64,000 nt of DNA, taken from contig NC_092322.1 of assembly GCF_036785885.1 (NCBI RefSeq), forward strand, positions 17,568,466 through 17,632,465, written 5' to 3'. Of this stretch, positions 33,595 to 47,300 are shown in pieces; position 1 is the stretch's first letter; every line of letters begins with the position of its first letter. Position numbers and translations under genes: made by a program. Origin of the DNA: Coffea arabica. Taxonomy: Eukaryota > Streptophyta > Magnoliopsida > Gentianales > Rubiaceae. The notes under the pieces were generated by a model, which was not told the DNA's origin, searched no databases, and saw only the letters and a list, made by a program, of their open reading frames with translations.

Positions 33595-35162
33595 TTAACA
33601 AGCCAATATAATTGGCATCATTTCCATATCTACCTTAGGATTAGTCCTAAACTCCTCAGTATACTTTCTACCAACCCATCCAGAATTTACAAGTGGATTG
33701 TCATAGGTGAAACCACATTTGTGAGTGTCCTCAAATGTCTTGATTTGCACACTACCTTCCCTACTCAATTTTCTAGCATAAATAAGCCAGTCACACCCTT
33801 CACTTCTACACTTAGCCCTCAATCTTATTTTGACTTGCTTCACAAATTTACATGGTCTGCCCTGTCTTACACTATAATTTGTGATAGCCAACTTGCACTC
33901 ATTTATACTACTGAACAGCTTTTTTAACTCTAATTTTGGATTGTCAATATCTTTAGAGTTGAAGACTGTACATTTAGTGCTAGTTTTTTCATCATCATGT
34001 TCATTCACAATTTCAAAATCAGATTCAGAAGATGGGGCAACATCATTGTCCTCTGGCATCACCAAATTGTCATCCCTTTCACTTTCAATTGGCTTATTTT
34101 TCTGAAAATTCTTATGGTGCTCTACACTTAACTATTCAACATTTTTGTCTACATTGTCACGCAACTTACTATCATCACTATCAGTCATAATATAATTAGA
34201 GTCCACTGCTGAGAATAGGGTTGCAAAACGAACCAAACTGCTCGCGAGCGGCTCGAGTCAAAGCTTGACTCGAGTTCGATCAATATCGAACTAGAGTCGA
34301 GCTCGAGCTGGCGAAATCGAACTCGAGCTCCAGTTCGAGCTCAAAATATTAAGTTCATTAGCTCGCGAGCCTGCTCGTTAGCTCGAGTATATATATATAT
34401 ATTTTTTATTTTAATAGTAAAATTACATATATATCCCTAATATTTTATTATTTATTAAGAAAAATAATTATTTATTATTTTTATTAGATTAATTTCTAGA
34501 AACTCGAGCTAACGAGTTGCTCACAAGTCAGAAATTCGAGCTACGTTACGAGCTGACAATTCGAGCTGCTCGTGAGCCAGAAATCGAGCTACAGCTTGCG
34601 AGCCTTGTCGAGTCGAGCTAGAGCTCAATTTTCTTGGCTCGTCAAGCTTGAGCTCAAATTCGAGCTCACCTGTTATTAAGTCGAGCTCGACTCATTAAGT
34701 CCAAAACTCGATTCGACTCGATTCGTTTGCAGCCCTAGCTGAGAAGAAGGATTCACTCTCTGAATCACAATCATTATTATTATTCCCATTAGCCTCATTG
34801 TCATTCCCTCCCTCTCTATGGTCAGCATTAGGTGTACTAAAATTGTCATTACCATCAGCCCCTTCATTCTCACTAATCTGATATGGATCATAGCCTAATT
34901 GTTGAACAAAGATTTCATGGAATGAGATCTCAACATACAAAATAATTTCCCTATTTAAACCACCATTCCTCTTAATATATCCATGCAATTGTCTACTTGT
35001 TTATATCCTTATAAAATTGCTATTTTCCCAACCATAAGACACTTTGTGTCCATACAAACCAGCATTTTCAGTCAATCTATCTACTTCAAAGATAGAAATT
35101 TTACCGTAATTTGGGGATGCACGATTGTTGAATTCTTTCTTCTGAACCGACATTTTCTCCAT
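33595..35162 (-). pseudogene. MuDR-family transposase N-terminal part, broken
   Basis: The frame opens at 35162, 66 bp inside the right TIR. It has a basic start, a Gln/Asn/Asp/Ser-rich linker, and the MuDR N-terminal DNA-binding region at about 33600-33950 (LFSSINECKLAITNYSVRQGR, CRSEGCDWLIYAR, SVQIKTFEDTHKC). Stops: TAA near 34995 and TAG near 34130. A 522-bp hAT MITE (34216-34737) plus its duplication interrupts the linker. The reading ends at 33595 without the DDE (MULE) or SWIM zinc-finger domains, so at least two thirds of a usual transposase is missing. Confidence 0.78.
34216..34737. mobile_element. hAT MITE, 522 bp, perfect 8-bp target duplication
   Basis: Ends are TAGGGTTGCAAAACGAA and, inverted, TAGGGCTGCAAACGAA. 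The element is flanked by identical GCTGAGAA at 34208-34215 and 34738-34745. It is rich in TCGAGCTCGAG-type palindromes on both arms, with an A/T-rich middle that includes a short (TA)n run at 34388-34402. No coding. It lies inside the transposase remnant of the MULE at 32357-35487, so it is the younger of the two. Confidence 0.9.
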
Positions 35163-35496
35163 GTTCAGTGGCCTTCAATCACAAATTAGAAAGCTCCACT
35201 CAAAGGATGGAAATATTTCAACCAGTGGGAAAGGGGGAAACTTTGAGAAGAAAAGCAACGGTTTAGAGAGAGTAAAAATGTGGGTTCTATTTTGTTGGTT
35301 TTCACAGATATTTGGGCTTTGGTTAACGGCCACGTGGTCTTCTCCGTTCAAATTGAGTAATTTCCCGTTTTTTGACTAAATGTGGCAAAAAATCATTAAT
35401 TCATATACTCAATGTGTTCTGACGAAAAGTTTGGGGACTAAATGTGTCTTCATGTCAAAGTTTGGAGACGAAAAGTGGATTTTTCCCTTTATTTTT

Positions 35497-36535
35497 TTAA
35501 CTTTTCCTTTTCCTTCAATTAAAAGAAACCTACATGCCAATGAAAATTCATGCTAAAATGAATTGAGTAAATGACTAATAAATAGATAAGTAAAAGATAA
35601 AATTTCAAGAAAAATTTGGCAAATAAGATGAAAACAAAACTACATGAGATGAATATGAACGAAAATTTGGTATCTATAATTGCAATCTACATGGTTTTAG
35701 GGGGCCCCTCCAATAAAATTGCCAAATATTTCCACTGAAATTTTAATTGTTTTTGAATTTTTTGCAATTATCTCCCTTTAATTATGTGAAAATGTTTTTG
35801 GAAACTACCTTGCCCAACTCCCTCCCTTTCTCGGCCGCTCCAATACCAACCCCCCCCCCCCCCCCCAAAAAAAATAGATGGAGAGTCTAGAAGGATTTAG
35901 TCCTTTTTGGAGTTAAATAGATGAATTCATTTTCAATTCGATTTAAGCAAATAACGTGCACACTATGCTTAACTGCTTAGACAAAAAAAAAAACCTAATT
36001 CTTGTCTACTAAAGGTGTTCATCAATCAATAATCAGGAATTTAGTAAACAAAATATTGGACGTTTTCAATTTTTTCTTCCAAGACCATCATCCAATTACC
36101 ATCCAAAATTTATTTTGACAAATTGAATATTGGTAATTAGATTTCGGACGGATAACCGATAATATCCAATATCCAAAATATCAATAGTAAGCCAAAAAAT
36201 TTTCATTTTCCTCCAAAAAAAAAATCTATTGCACCAAAACTGAATCCCATATGGTTTTATTTCCATAAAATTCATTCAATTTAGCTCAAACAAGCATAAT
36301 ATGTTAAAAAATGATAATAAACGTTAGCACTCCTAATCATTGGTCATTATCGCATTAAAAAAAAAAGAAAAAGAAGCTAGTCAACATGCATGCGTTTCGC
36401 CATTTCCACTTTCCAGCCAATTGCCAAATGCGTTATAACTAATCAGTTGCAAGAGAGTTTAAAAATAAGTAATTAAGTACTGTTAGTAGACTAGTCAGTA
36501 GCCAATAGGTAATAGATTAATATTACACACACACA
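35497..36535. other. Non-coding stretch with a 17-base poly-C run
   Basis: A C-tract fills 35850-35866. A segment at about 36010-36340 has repeated AATATCCAA motifs and may be a worn TIR element, but I could not pair its ends. No gene is seen. Confidence 0.4.
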
Positions 36536-36890
36536 TACATAATAGCATTTGTATATAATAACAATTTTGGAAGTTGGGTTAATAACGGAGAACTGCAAGA
36601 TTCTACTTTTAATATCCGTTCCCAAACTATTTTGTCATACATTATATATTGGATATGCTCCAGTTTATTGAATTCCATTTTAACAAAATCTGATATCAAT
36701 CGGATGGATTGATTTTTTATTTTTATTTTTACATGTGTATGATAACAATTGTGGAATTCGGTCGGTAATCTAGAGCTCAAAGCTCTACTTTTTGTCTTTC
36801 TAAACATTATATATTGAATATGCTTCAAAATTCCATTTTACCGAAATATGAAATTTTGATCCAAATTATACTGACTAGTTTTTCACTTTT
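36536..36890. repeat. Diverged tandem duplication, ~185-bp unit, two copies
   Basis: Copies starting near 36550 and 36735 share ATAACAATTxTGGAA, a CTACTTTT segment, CATTATATATTG and AATTCCATTTTA in the same order. They are about 75-80% alike. It is non-coding. Confidence 0.65.
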
Positions 36891-37384
36891 TCCGGGATTT
36901 GAACACCCATAACTAACTACAACCTATTTACACCCTACCATTTGGCAATTCCACTCCGTAGAGGATGACAACGACGCCGCTTTGGCTAAATGTTTATCAT
37001 CATCAACGGATAGCATCACAACATGTTTTTTCAGATGCGGCCTAAGTTCTTCAAACAATATATTCAAATTGGTTCTAAGCAAATTCGAAGGTACCAGTCT
37101 CGTCATTTCTTTTGGGGGCCAGTTGAAGAATTTTGTGTAGAGATATATCTCGACCCATGCTGTATCATATGCATGAAACAGAGAATTTCTAGGTAGTTTT
37201 GTCCAAAGGAAGCAATTTGTATGACTTGAACGATGCATTTCCAATGGGCAATACCTGAGTTTACAATTTGCTTCTGCCATTTGTACATGAACCATAATCT
37301 GGAATTCAACAAAGTATAATAAATGTTCTCACAAAATTGAGTCTTTGGTGGACATTCTCTTCCATGTTATTAACCTTATCCCCT

Positions 37385-37678
37385 CTAATGCCCGCAAGAT
37401 GTAAGCATGTTTCTGACGGAAAAAAAAAAACACCAACAGACTTCCAAACAGAAGTCAACAATCTCTCCTGTTGCTTTCATGAAGGTCGATCTTTTTCCCG
37501 CAGTAATGGATGAAGAGGTTGCACCAGCATGTGCCAAATAGGAATACAGAGGGGCTCTGCCATCATTGGCATCCATCTCATCGTAAGCAGAAACTAAACT
37601 GGCAAGTGCTTTCTTTCCGCACTAGATCAGCTATATCAAATCCGCCTCACTTCCATGTAAGACCTTAAAAGGGAAGTC
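37385..37678 (-). other. PRMT5: Probable 3' untranslated region of PRMT5
   Basis: Directly follows the PRMT5 stop codon. It includes a 63-codon open frame (37576-37385) with no recognised domain. Further open sequence with a 123-codon frame extends to about 36924, also unrecognised, so the transcript end is not known. I see no other gene between here and 36.9 kb. Confidence 0.45.
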
Positions 37679-38324
37679 CTAAAGGCCCACCCAATATGAC
37701 CGACCATTAGGGTTTTGTACAGGTGTAGAGACAGGAGAACTTACGCACCATTCATACCAAACCTAGTTCACATTGAAGGAAAAGCAATGCATCAGCACAT
37801 AGTTACCAAAGACAGAGCAGAAGAAATGAATCCCCAGCTTCCAAATAAAGATCCTGCCCAAGCAATGGCAGGGAGCTAGGAACTGGTTCAAGAACAAAAG
37901 AGGTTTTTCTGGGTCCGGGGAACAGAACAGGTGGTGGTGCTTGAGGAGAGTATAAAGTTTGATTCAATACCTAGATAACTACTTAAGCATGCGAAGCAAA
38001 TCAAGTACCTTGGTAGAACCACAGCAACGCCATAGGTGAACTATTAATGGAATACCCGGCTGGACGCAGACTGGTGTCCTCAATGGGAAAAAGATCGGAA
38101 ACCTGCAAGATCAAGATCGTTATCAAGTTAGAAAACACCGGCATGCTCTGTAAGCTATTTAAAATTAAGTTTATACATAGAGAAGAAGTAACAGGCTTCC
38201 AGAGATAGAGATATCTGGGAAACAAAACTTAAAACATTTACCCTCTATGTTTTTATCGTAGAGTCTTGGGTTCATGCATCTGTGTATTTGCACTTTTGTT
38301 GTAAAGATGAATGCAAAACCCAAA

Positions 38325-38355
<31 letters not shown>

Positions 38356-41300
38356 AAGAGAACATGCTTGGGGATTTAGAAATGGAGAAAAAGAAATATT
38401 TGCCACATAAATGCGCTTAAAAGAGTAAAAAACATATTGTCTCAGTGGGTATGTTTCTACATCACTCAACTATGTTCAGTTTCAAATGTGATTCTTAAAT
38501 GCATAGTTTACGCACTGTCAGTTTTAGAGTAATCAAAGGAAATATTAAACAAGTCACCTGATGGTCTTTGGGATCCTTCAATGCACACATAACAAAAACA
38601 AGAACTTAAGCATTTCAGGGGGTTTGGGGGGGGGGGGGAAGAAAGAAAAAAACATCCCTCAGGCCATTCCATCTTTTGTTCAATATCCCTGATGTCCCCA
38701 AACCCTCCCCCTCCATACCACTTCACACATGCAAGCCCTCACCGTTGACCTCATTCAATCCACAACCAAAACCAGAAATATTTAAATATTTCTTGTTTGA
38801 AAAGACAAATGTTGCTTGAATATATATATTTTTTTAATATGAAATTAGGCAGTGACGATCAATCAATGGTTTAGTAAGAGATGCAAACTCTTTTTAAAGG
38901 TAAAGCCAGATGCTTGCATTCTACCTTATACAACACTAAGCAGTGAATATTTTCAAGTTGCTGCGAATGATGTTAATAAGAGATTTGGCAAATGGGGCAT
39001 TAGGAAGGCAGTGCAGCAGGATGGGCTTGATGGATGAGCCAAAGTGGGCCCAGATATGAGTGGTAGGGAAATTCAATAGGTGCACAAGCTGGGCTGAGGA
39101 AGGAAGAGTAAAGCACTAAAGGAGGATTTTGTATTAGGGGCTTCTGGGAACAGCAGGACTTGTAGACTAGTTTGGTGAAGGAGATGAGGAGGGATGGGGG
39201 ATGCTGAGGAAGTGGAGGTTTTGTTCCTGGGTGGTTGGGGAAGGGGGGGGGGGGTGCGTGCGTTGTCAACTTGCACCTGAGGTGGATTTTCAGGGTCAAT
39301 GGATTGAATCTAGAAGGCAGCAGAATCAAAAGTTATAGCAGGTGGTGGTGTTTTTTTTTTTTTTTTGGGTGAGGGAGGGTTTTTAATCAAGGATGCAGGA
39401 AGAAGAAATGGTACAATAGAGTATAGGTATATTACGCATGGACTTGAGATTTTTCCATGTAACATTTCCAAGAACTCAGCTTTTCAAAATTAACTCATTG
39501 ACACCATCTACGAATAGAAGGAAATATGCAAAAGGATGGTTATTATTTCAAACAACAGAGGCACAGAATTGGGAACTTAGGGAATCCATCATTATCAACT
39601 TAAGCTCCATTTTTGAAGGTCTTACAGTAACAATCATTGTGAAGATATAGGTGCATAAGGTTATTACTCATTACGTCAGGCTTACTACATAATTTGGTAG
39701 GCAGAAAAACAAGAGCCACGCAAATCATACCAACTAAACATGTTAGATGTTGCTGTTGATGGCTCAATCCCGAGATGTACGTCTTTATAAAGTGTTGCAT
39801 CAAAGTAGCCAGCAAACCCTATAATTAGGGGCTAAACAGTTAGTCACAGGTAGATATGAAAAACATTATCAAAGTATATGAAGAAATGCGTTTCTGTAAT
39901 GAAATTATGTAGTGGTACCCAATCTATTTGCCTAATATTTCAAATCATAATTCCTGATGGCTATCTATCAAATGCTTAATCCAATTCCCAACAGTACATG
40001 ACTCTAGATATAAAGTAATATAACTTTAGCTATACCTACCATGAACCATTGCTGATCCAGTGTCGCAGGGAATCTCAAACTCAAGTTTCTTATACCGATC
40101 ATTTTTTCTTTTAGTTGAGCTCTCTGGATGAGCAAAAGTAAACACCTAGCAAAACAGATAACTATTTTAGCTAATTCCTGTCAATACACATACATAAAGA
40201 AAAAATTCACTATAGCATTGTATTAACTATAATACAGGCACTTTTGGCATTTTTGTTCTTTAGGTTTTCAGGTCATAATTCTTTTGGTATTCAAGGTCCC
40301 TTAGAGAGCTGGATTCAAAATTTGTCATCAGCTTCTGTCACAAATGATGAGGATTCAGAGATATACATCGTAAGTTTTGCAAACCCTTGTTCAGAAGCCT
40401 ATGGAGTACAAATAGAAAGCTGATGGTTTTCAAAGATAGTCATTGGAACGAATATGTCAGAAGCTACTGCTTTTGACAATGTAGAAATATCAAAAATCTC
40501 TAGCACAGTATTTTGTTCGAGCGGCCAGTTAAGAGCCACTGCTCCACTTTCCAGATCTGTACAGATGAAACGTGGATACTTGCATTAGTTCAGCCATTTC
40601 TGCCTAAGCAATTGTTCTCGCAATTGTTATGCTTACAAAAAGTTAATGCGCATATGTTATACTTTTTGAGCCTTTTAAACAGAATTATCTGCAACATGGT
40701 TCTCCAAATGTTTCAAAGAGAGATGAACTCACAGGTTGGGTAGAAGCCAGCCTAGCTACACGATGTAGTTTAACAACATAAGCGGTTTCAAAGTGCAAAA
40801 GATCTTTGTGTGATTTGACCTGCAATAAATACAAGACCAGCCCGTGCAACATGACAAACATTACAAAATTTCAAATTTCTAGCAAAATAAAAAAGAAAGG
40901 AAAAAGTTAGTTAATAGAACCAAATGACAACAGAATTTACATCATTGTAGAGTTTTGATGCCGTAATAGGTTGGATAAAGCTTGTATACCTGAAATGGGT
41001 CAATGACGCATGTGAATAAAGAATACATACCCATCAAATTTACTAGCTAAATTTACAACACGTGAGATCAGTAGTTAGGAGAAAAATAAATCATTTCCAC
41101 CCAAATGCACCATGCCAAATATTTAAATAAGTAAAAACATACAAAAATAATACTTATTAAGAAGACCCCACCCATGCCACTATCTCCTGAAATTTCATTG
41201 CAAGTCCATGACATGTCTTTTACTTCTCCTGTTACGTGGCATTTGTATATCCTTTCACCATATTGCTCTTGAGATTCTAGTACTGGTCAAGCAGTAAAAT

Positions 41301-44300
41301 TGACCGCGTTTCACCAATATTCAGTATTGGTCAAGCAGTAAAATTGGCTGCTCCTCACCAATATTCAGTATCAACAGCCACATACTAGCTTCCTATATTC
41401 CCATAAATGCCATAACTTATTGGTTATCAACTAAGAATGTTATGTACAGCCAATAATTCAGCATGGTTGTACAACTGCAGAAATGGAGATTATGATCACA
41501 TTCTGGCCGCATGGGTACTACAACTGTCAATAACCCCCCAAGTTTGATGCGCACTGACACAGATAACCAAATTAGTAGTTACATAGCTTAGAACACAATT
41601 ACATACGAAGAAGGAATTGAAATTCCATCAGGCTTCAAAAATCTTTGTGCTCCATCAAGACACTCTGGTGATAGCTCATTGTCACCAAAAGAACCCAGCA
41701 ATTCGCTAACCTAAATAAGATGAGAATTATCAAGAATGTTAGCAGTTCTAGATGGAAAAGAAACCATGTTGCAGTCTTATGCAACTTCACTTCACATCCT
41801 TATAAATTTACAAAGAAACATTTCACCTACCAGAACATCAGCTTTCTCGGGAGCATCCCAGCAACGCATGTCACAAGAAATTATAATAACTTCTTTTTCC
41901 CAGCCCTCTAGCTTGACCAAGCTCTGCTCAATAAATTCGAACAATGCTAACACAGGTCATGTGATATTAATACTTGCTTGCAAGTACAGAAAAACAGTCC
42001 ATTCAGGAAGAAGTTAGGGGCAGACAAGCTACCATCCCATGCAGTTTGAAAACAAGAAAGCACGCAGTTCTAAATGTTGTATATGCATTCTTTGTTATAA
42101 TTCATTAAAAGGATAAGAGGAGGACGGCTTACAGAGAATAGACAACTTTACACTCCGCAAAAGTAAGAATTAGAGGACCACATTTGTCACAATGATTACC
42201 ACCAGTTCAGTTCTCATGAATAAGTAAAATGCACAACTTTAAATTTCATACATCTTAACATCATAAATATGAATACTTTTTTGCAAGTGGCCCTAAGAGT
42301 TCCTTTCTTAAATGAAGGCAACTTCTTGATGCCACAGGAATGGTGTGGCCTTAGACTCCATCTGCAGCTTGGACAAGGTTGGGCCACATGCACATATGCA
42401 GCCTGGCAAGCCCTGTAGTACATGAGAATTCCGAAGGCCCTGCTGAGTTTGGATACTGAATAGCAAATTCTAGCAGTTAGATGCATTTGATGGGCTTCTC
42501 TTAAGTGAGAGAAGTGAGGACTCATTTTGTTGCTCACAAATTAGGGTACTGAGAAAACTCTCATTATGTGGTTGTTCATTAAGAGATTAGGCATGCTCAC
42601 ATGAAGATAAACTACTCTCAGTTAAACTGCCAACTCTTCTTTAAGAAATTGGGCCTTCTCACTTGAAGATAAACTACTTGCTGAGCTGAAATCTTGGGAA
42701 AATGTTCACTAAGAGCATTAAAGAACATTAGGATTCTTCAACTTGTTCACCTTTTCTACTATCGTCATATTCAACCTTCTCCACCCTGGCATTTTCAAGC
42801 TCCCTCCATCTTTCTTTCTCTCCTCTAATTTCATGCTCACATGAAGACAAACTACTGTTTGACCAGAAGTGCCAACTTTTCTTTCAAGTTTTTGAGCCTT
42901 CTCACTCAAACTATTTGTGGAGCTATAATCTTAGAACAAAGCTCTTTAAGAGCATTATTGAAAATTAGGAATTCTTTAACTTCTTCCACCTCTTCTACTC
43001 TCATATTATGCAAACCTCTCCACCACCCTGGCATTTTCAAGCTCAGTCCATCCATCTTCCTTTCCTCTTGAATATAATTGCCATCTTTGCATAGCACTCT
43101 TACGCTTCCCCTCCCTCCATCCCCCCTATATTGTTGAAGTAGTAACAGTGTCAGTTCCAAAGATGAAAGTGAGTCCATTAGTCAAGTAGACTTTTCAAAA
43201 AAAGAGAACAGATGTAACAGTTCGGTATAGATGACGATGCAGGAAAGGGTTTTGATGTTGGGACGGAACATTCAGGTGTGTGAAGATGATAGTGAGTCCA
43301 TTAGTCAAGTAGACTTTTCAAAAAAGAGAACAGATGTAACAGTTTCAGTATAGATGAAGATGCAGGAAAGGGTTTTGATATTGGGACAGAACATTCAGGT
43401 GCATGAAGATGATAGTGAATTCGCAGGGGAAGAAAGAGAATTGAAACGAGAGTTGCCCCAAATAGGAGAGGGACTTGACCTGAATTCTCCTCTAAAGGGG
43501 GACCCGGCCCTGATGAAGATGAACTTCCCAGGGACGTTGGGCTGGCCTTATAAAGACTGGCTTCATCCCCCAACAATGGGGCCCTAGTTGGTGACCTCCA
43601 TGATTGGCCTCTTTCAACTGAAGTTGCGGATGGGCTCCACACTGGTCTCAAAGTATCTTCTCTCATGTTGTAGTTGGGTTAGGTGTAGAAAAATGCCCCT
43701 CTAGGACATTACCTACCTAAGGATCAAGGGTAAGCTATATGTGTCGTCATCCAAATGCTCATATTTCAATCCATCTAGATGGGGGTACTAGAATAAGAAG
43801 GTTAAGTAGAAGCGTCAAGGGCTGTATCTAGCAAACTTGACTGAGGGAGCTCAATGTTTCTGAAGATGATCTTAGACAATCTCAACATGACAGAAATCCT
43901 CTATTACAAAGACAAGTAATACGTCTCAAGAGGTCATAAAATTGGGGTTCCTCCGCTTGCAATTTCTAGCTTTCCTTGTAACAATGAACAAATATAGCAA
44001 CTAAGCAACATAGAAACTTTTATGCTACTTAACAATACAATTCATCAAAATTTACAGGATTATCAAGCTGCTATTTTGTCTGTCAATCCATGAAAAAATG
44101 CAGATTTTCAGATCTCCAACAAAAGCACTATATTCTACATCAATTTCACAAGCAAGCACCATTAATCATTTACTTAATATATTTCAGAATTGGATTTGAG
44201 GTTGCTACACCCCTTTATGGAAACATAATCCTTCTATGAGTTCTTCATCCCACAAATATAACAAGTGCAAAAATGAGGCCTGTAGCTAAAACAAAACCAA

Positions 44301-47300
44301 CCAATAAAGTTGCAGAACCCTCAAAATGTGACTGCACGACTTTGGTCTAGGTTGGCAAATGCATTTATAGCACAAAGATCTGTATTCAGGAAATACAACT
44401 TACATGTAGAGTAATAATTGCATTTGGATTTTTTTCTACAGCATAAACTCTCAACTTCCTCCCTGTTTCTTCAGCTGCCTAAAAACAACAATAATCATTA
44501 GTTTCAAATCCTCTTCAACTATCATGTCTACAATAATCATTAGTTTCAAATCCTCTTCAACTATCATGTCTATATATGATAAGGCATATCACCTGCAATG
44601 CAGCTCTGACAAGAGGCCCTCTGCCCGCCCCAACAACCATCAATACCTGAAAGTAATCAAACCAGAATCTTTCAGATTCACCAGCCATTATAAAGTTAAG
44701 TATATCGCACCATTAGCGACTAAACATCTTACAGTAGTCAAAGTAGATGCTTCCTCATCCGAAACCCTATCCAGCAAAGCTTTAGAAATTGCTCTTTGGT
44801 ACTGCCAGACGTAAAGCATCAAGTAGCATCAACATAAACTAGGAATCTGATTTAGCCAGTTACTTCATACTAATGTTTTGAAGGGTGAAAGCATTAAGTA
44901 AGGTATTTGCAAATGGTGAGGCGAAATGAAAGTACCATAGGGTGGGGAAAATTCATATTTTTAGGTATTTTAACATTCAAATAATTCCTTAGATGATTCC
45001 TTAGATGTGAGATATAAATGCATTGAAAATGACTAAAAGGAAAGAGACACACCATGCATGTCTGTTCAAGTGAAGAATTACTTTCAGCTATATTAGAATT
45101 TCAGAAAGGTAACACTGAGCATTCATCCGGTATATGTTGGTAACGGGAAGAACGCTTTCACTTATTCAGTACGACCCTAAGCTATCACATTCCAATTCCA
45201 ACAAACTTCAGACACTACTCCTCTTTGGCAACATACTTTTTTATTGTTTCAAATTGTTATGCTTTACTCCATGAATTTCTCCTTTTAAGCGTTTATGCAA
45301 TCTCAACTGTTAAGAAAAATGTAAAATAGAGCAACTATTGTCCCTTCCTCCTCTCCCGTGTACTTGCAGGCTTTTCAAGCTAAAAGTAAGTTGACTGAAG
45401 CCTCAGAACAATGTTGTACACATAATAAATCGTCCCAGACTGGCCCAGCTTGAATGAATATCTTGAGTGAGTCACATTTGGGCATGGAGGTGTTTCAGTT
45501 TGCTAGTTTTAACTCATGAGCCCACTTACATGTGTGTACAATTCTCTTATGAAAATGTAAACATTCAGACAAGTGATTGAAGGGAAAAACTGTAAGTCAA
45601 ATATCAGAACCAATAAATGGAGATTCCCATGCAATTGAAGTTTGTGTGAAGAAAAAGACAAATTAGAACACACAGCATTTCCTTCTTAGCAGTCCACACT
45701 ATGTTATTACTTCGAAGACAGGCGAAAGAATGGCAGTTTATAAAGTTCTTACAAATTTATATTTCTCCAAAATATGACATCATAATACACACACAGAGAC
45801 AAGATCTAATGATAATTACAGACAAGTAAGATTGTTATTTCCGAAGAAAAAAGTAGACATACAACAGTCCATGGTGTTTCATCATAATTTTTCTAGCCTA
45901 TCTAGGATAACTATTCTCAAGTAAAGGCCAGTCACCAGGTCCATGGCAAACTTGGCTTTCCGAATGAGAACATACCTGTATGTATTTTACTGTGTCCTTC
46001 TCAAATGTTTCATAAGTTTGAGCCTCCAGATTATCCATGAGAGGCTGCAGTGGAAGACAAATGACAAAACCCAACAATCAGTGAAAAAGGATTGCTGTCT
46101 GAATTTGAACAAAGCAAATAAATCTGAAGTGGGAACATTCTACCTGCAACGGTGATTGCAAGTAGTCCCTGTAGCCAAGCTGATAAAACAGCAACAGTCA
46201 AACAATGCATGATATACTACCAACTAAAAAACAAAAACAGGAAAAAAAATTACTGTATGTGTGCCTTTCTTGTATCAGACCGGGAAGGCTACCTCAAAGC
46301 GTTCTTGCTCTGGAAGAGGATCCATCCTTTGATACAGATAAGCAACATAGTCCAAATAGGAACGCAAAGGATGTAGATGAAGACCTGACTAAGAAGATAA
46401 TTATAAGGTAGAGGACACTAAACAAACTACTTCATTATGATCAAAAAATCTAAAGCATTAAAACATAGGAAAACCATCTCAATAATCACAACAATGCAGC
46501 TTCATTTCTCAACCACTAAAAGTGAACAGAATAATAAAAAAGAACTTCTCCATCAAAAAGAAAAAGACAAACTCCAAACACGTTCAACAAGTATTTGCAA
46601 GGCACTTTTCAATGGCTAAACGACTATGAGGTACCTTCATTGTGGTTATCAGAATTATTGGCAGTTGTATCCAAATTTCCAGGAGGCAGACTGTGTAATT
46701 GTTCCCCAGAAATCACTATCTGAAATATATAACAAGATTAACTCAAAAAGCAGAGAGACAGAGATCCATAAAATTTTAAAAATACTGCACATCAACACAG
46801 TTAGATGACATGGAATCACTTTATAAATGATGGCCAAGTCATTTTGCAGGATAGGACACCAACCATTTGCTAAAACAGTCGAGGAGGAAAAAAAACAGAT
46901 CCACATTCTTCACAGCCCTCTTGCTAATGAACTAGCTAGTACTATCGACAGCATATTAACTAATACGACAATTAAACTACCTCACTAGAGAAGAACTCCG
47001 TGTATGATTTATGAATTTAATTTGTAAGGCAAAAAAAAAAAAAGCAAAATGAACACCAAAAAAATTGCAAACAGAGATAAGAGACATAATGCCTTTGTAA
47101 ACCAAATAGAACATCCCTCAAGAGATAACAATTGAAAAAGAATGCTACCTGAATTGAATGATTGAAAAATGCTGCCATCAGGTTTTGGTGGCGTTTAGAT
47201 AGACATGGATAGCCTCGCGCATTCGTTAGAAAAGACTGGCAAAGCAGTAGAGTTATATTCCTAAGCACCTTATATCAATGAAAAAAGCAAAGCTAGACAG

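Larger units (their letters stand above)
32357..35487. mobile_element. MuDR-like MULE, 3131 bp, with two convergent genes
   Basis: Long terminal inverted repeats of about 260 bp (32357-32615 and 35228-35487, ~90% identical) start GAAAAAAATCC / GGGAAAAATCC. They are flanked by perfect 9-bp copies TTTATTTTT at 32348-32356 and 35488-35496. Inside, a GRF-type zinc-finger gene runs from the left TIR (plus strand) and a broken transposase N-terminal gene from the right TIR (minus strand). The two converge, as mudrA and mudrB do in maize MuDR. The transposase lacks its catalytic domain, and a hAT MITE has landed in it, so this is a non-autonomous derivative. Confidence 0.88.

Noticed and set aside
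36010..36345. Possible TIR element with AATATCCAA repeats and a CACTCCTAA end
   Set aside because: The two ends could not be paired and no target duplication was seen.
36924..37312. 123-codon minus-strand frame downstream of PRMT5
   Set aside because: No family recognised; it may be 3' untranslated sequence, so it is not called as a gene.
43354..43587. 77-codon plus-strand frame in PRMT5 intron 15
   Set aside because: It begins inside a tandem duplication, lies in an intron on the opposite strand, and shows no domain.
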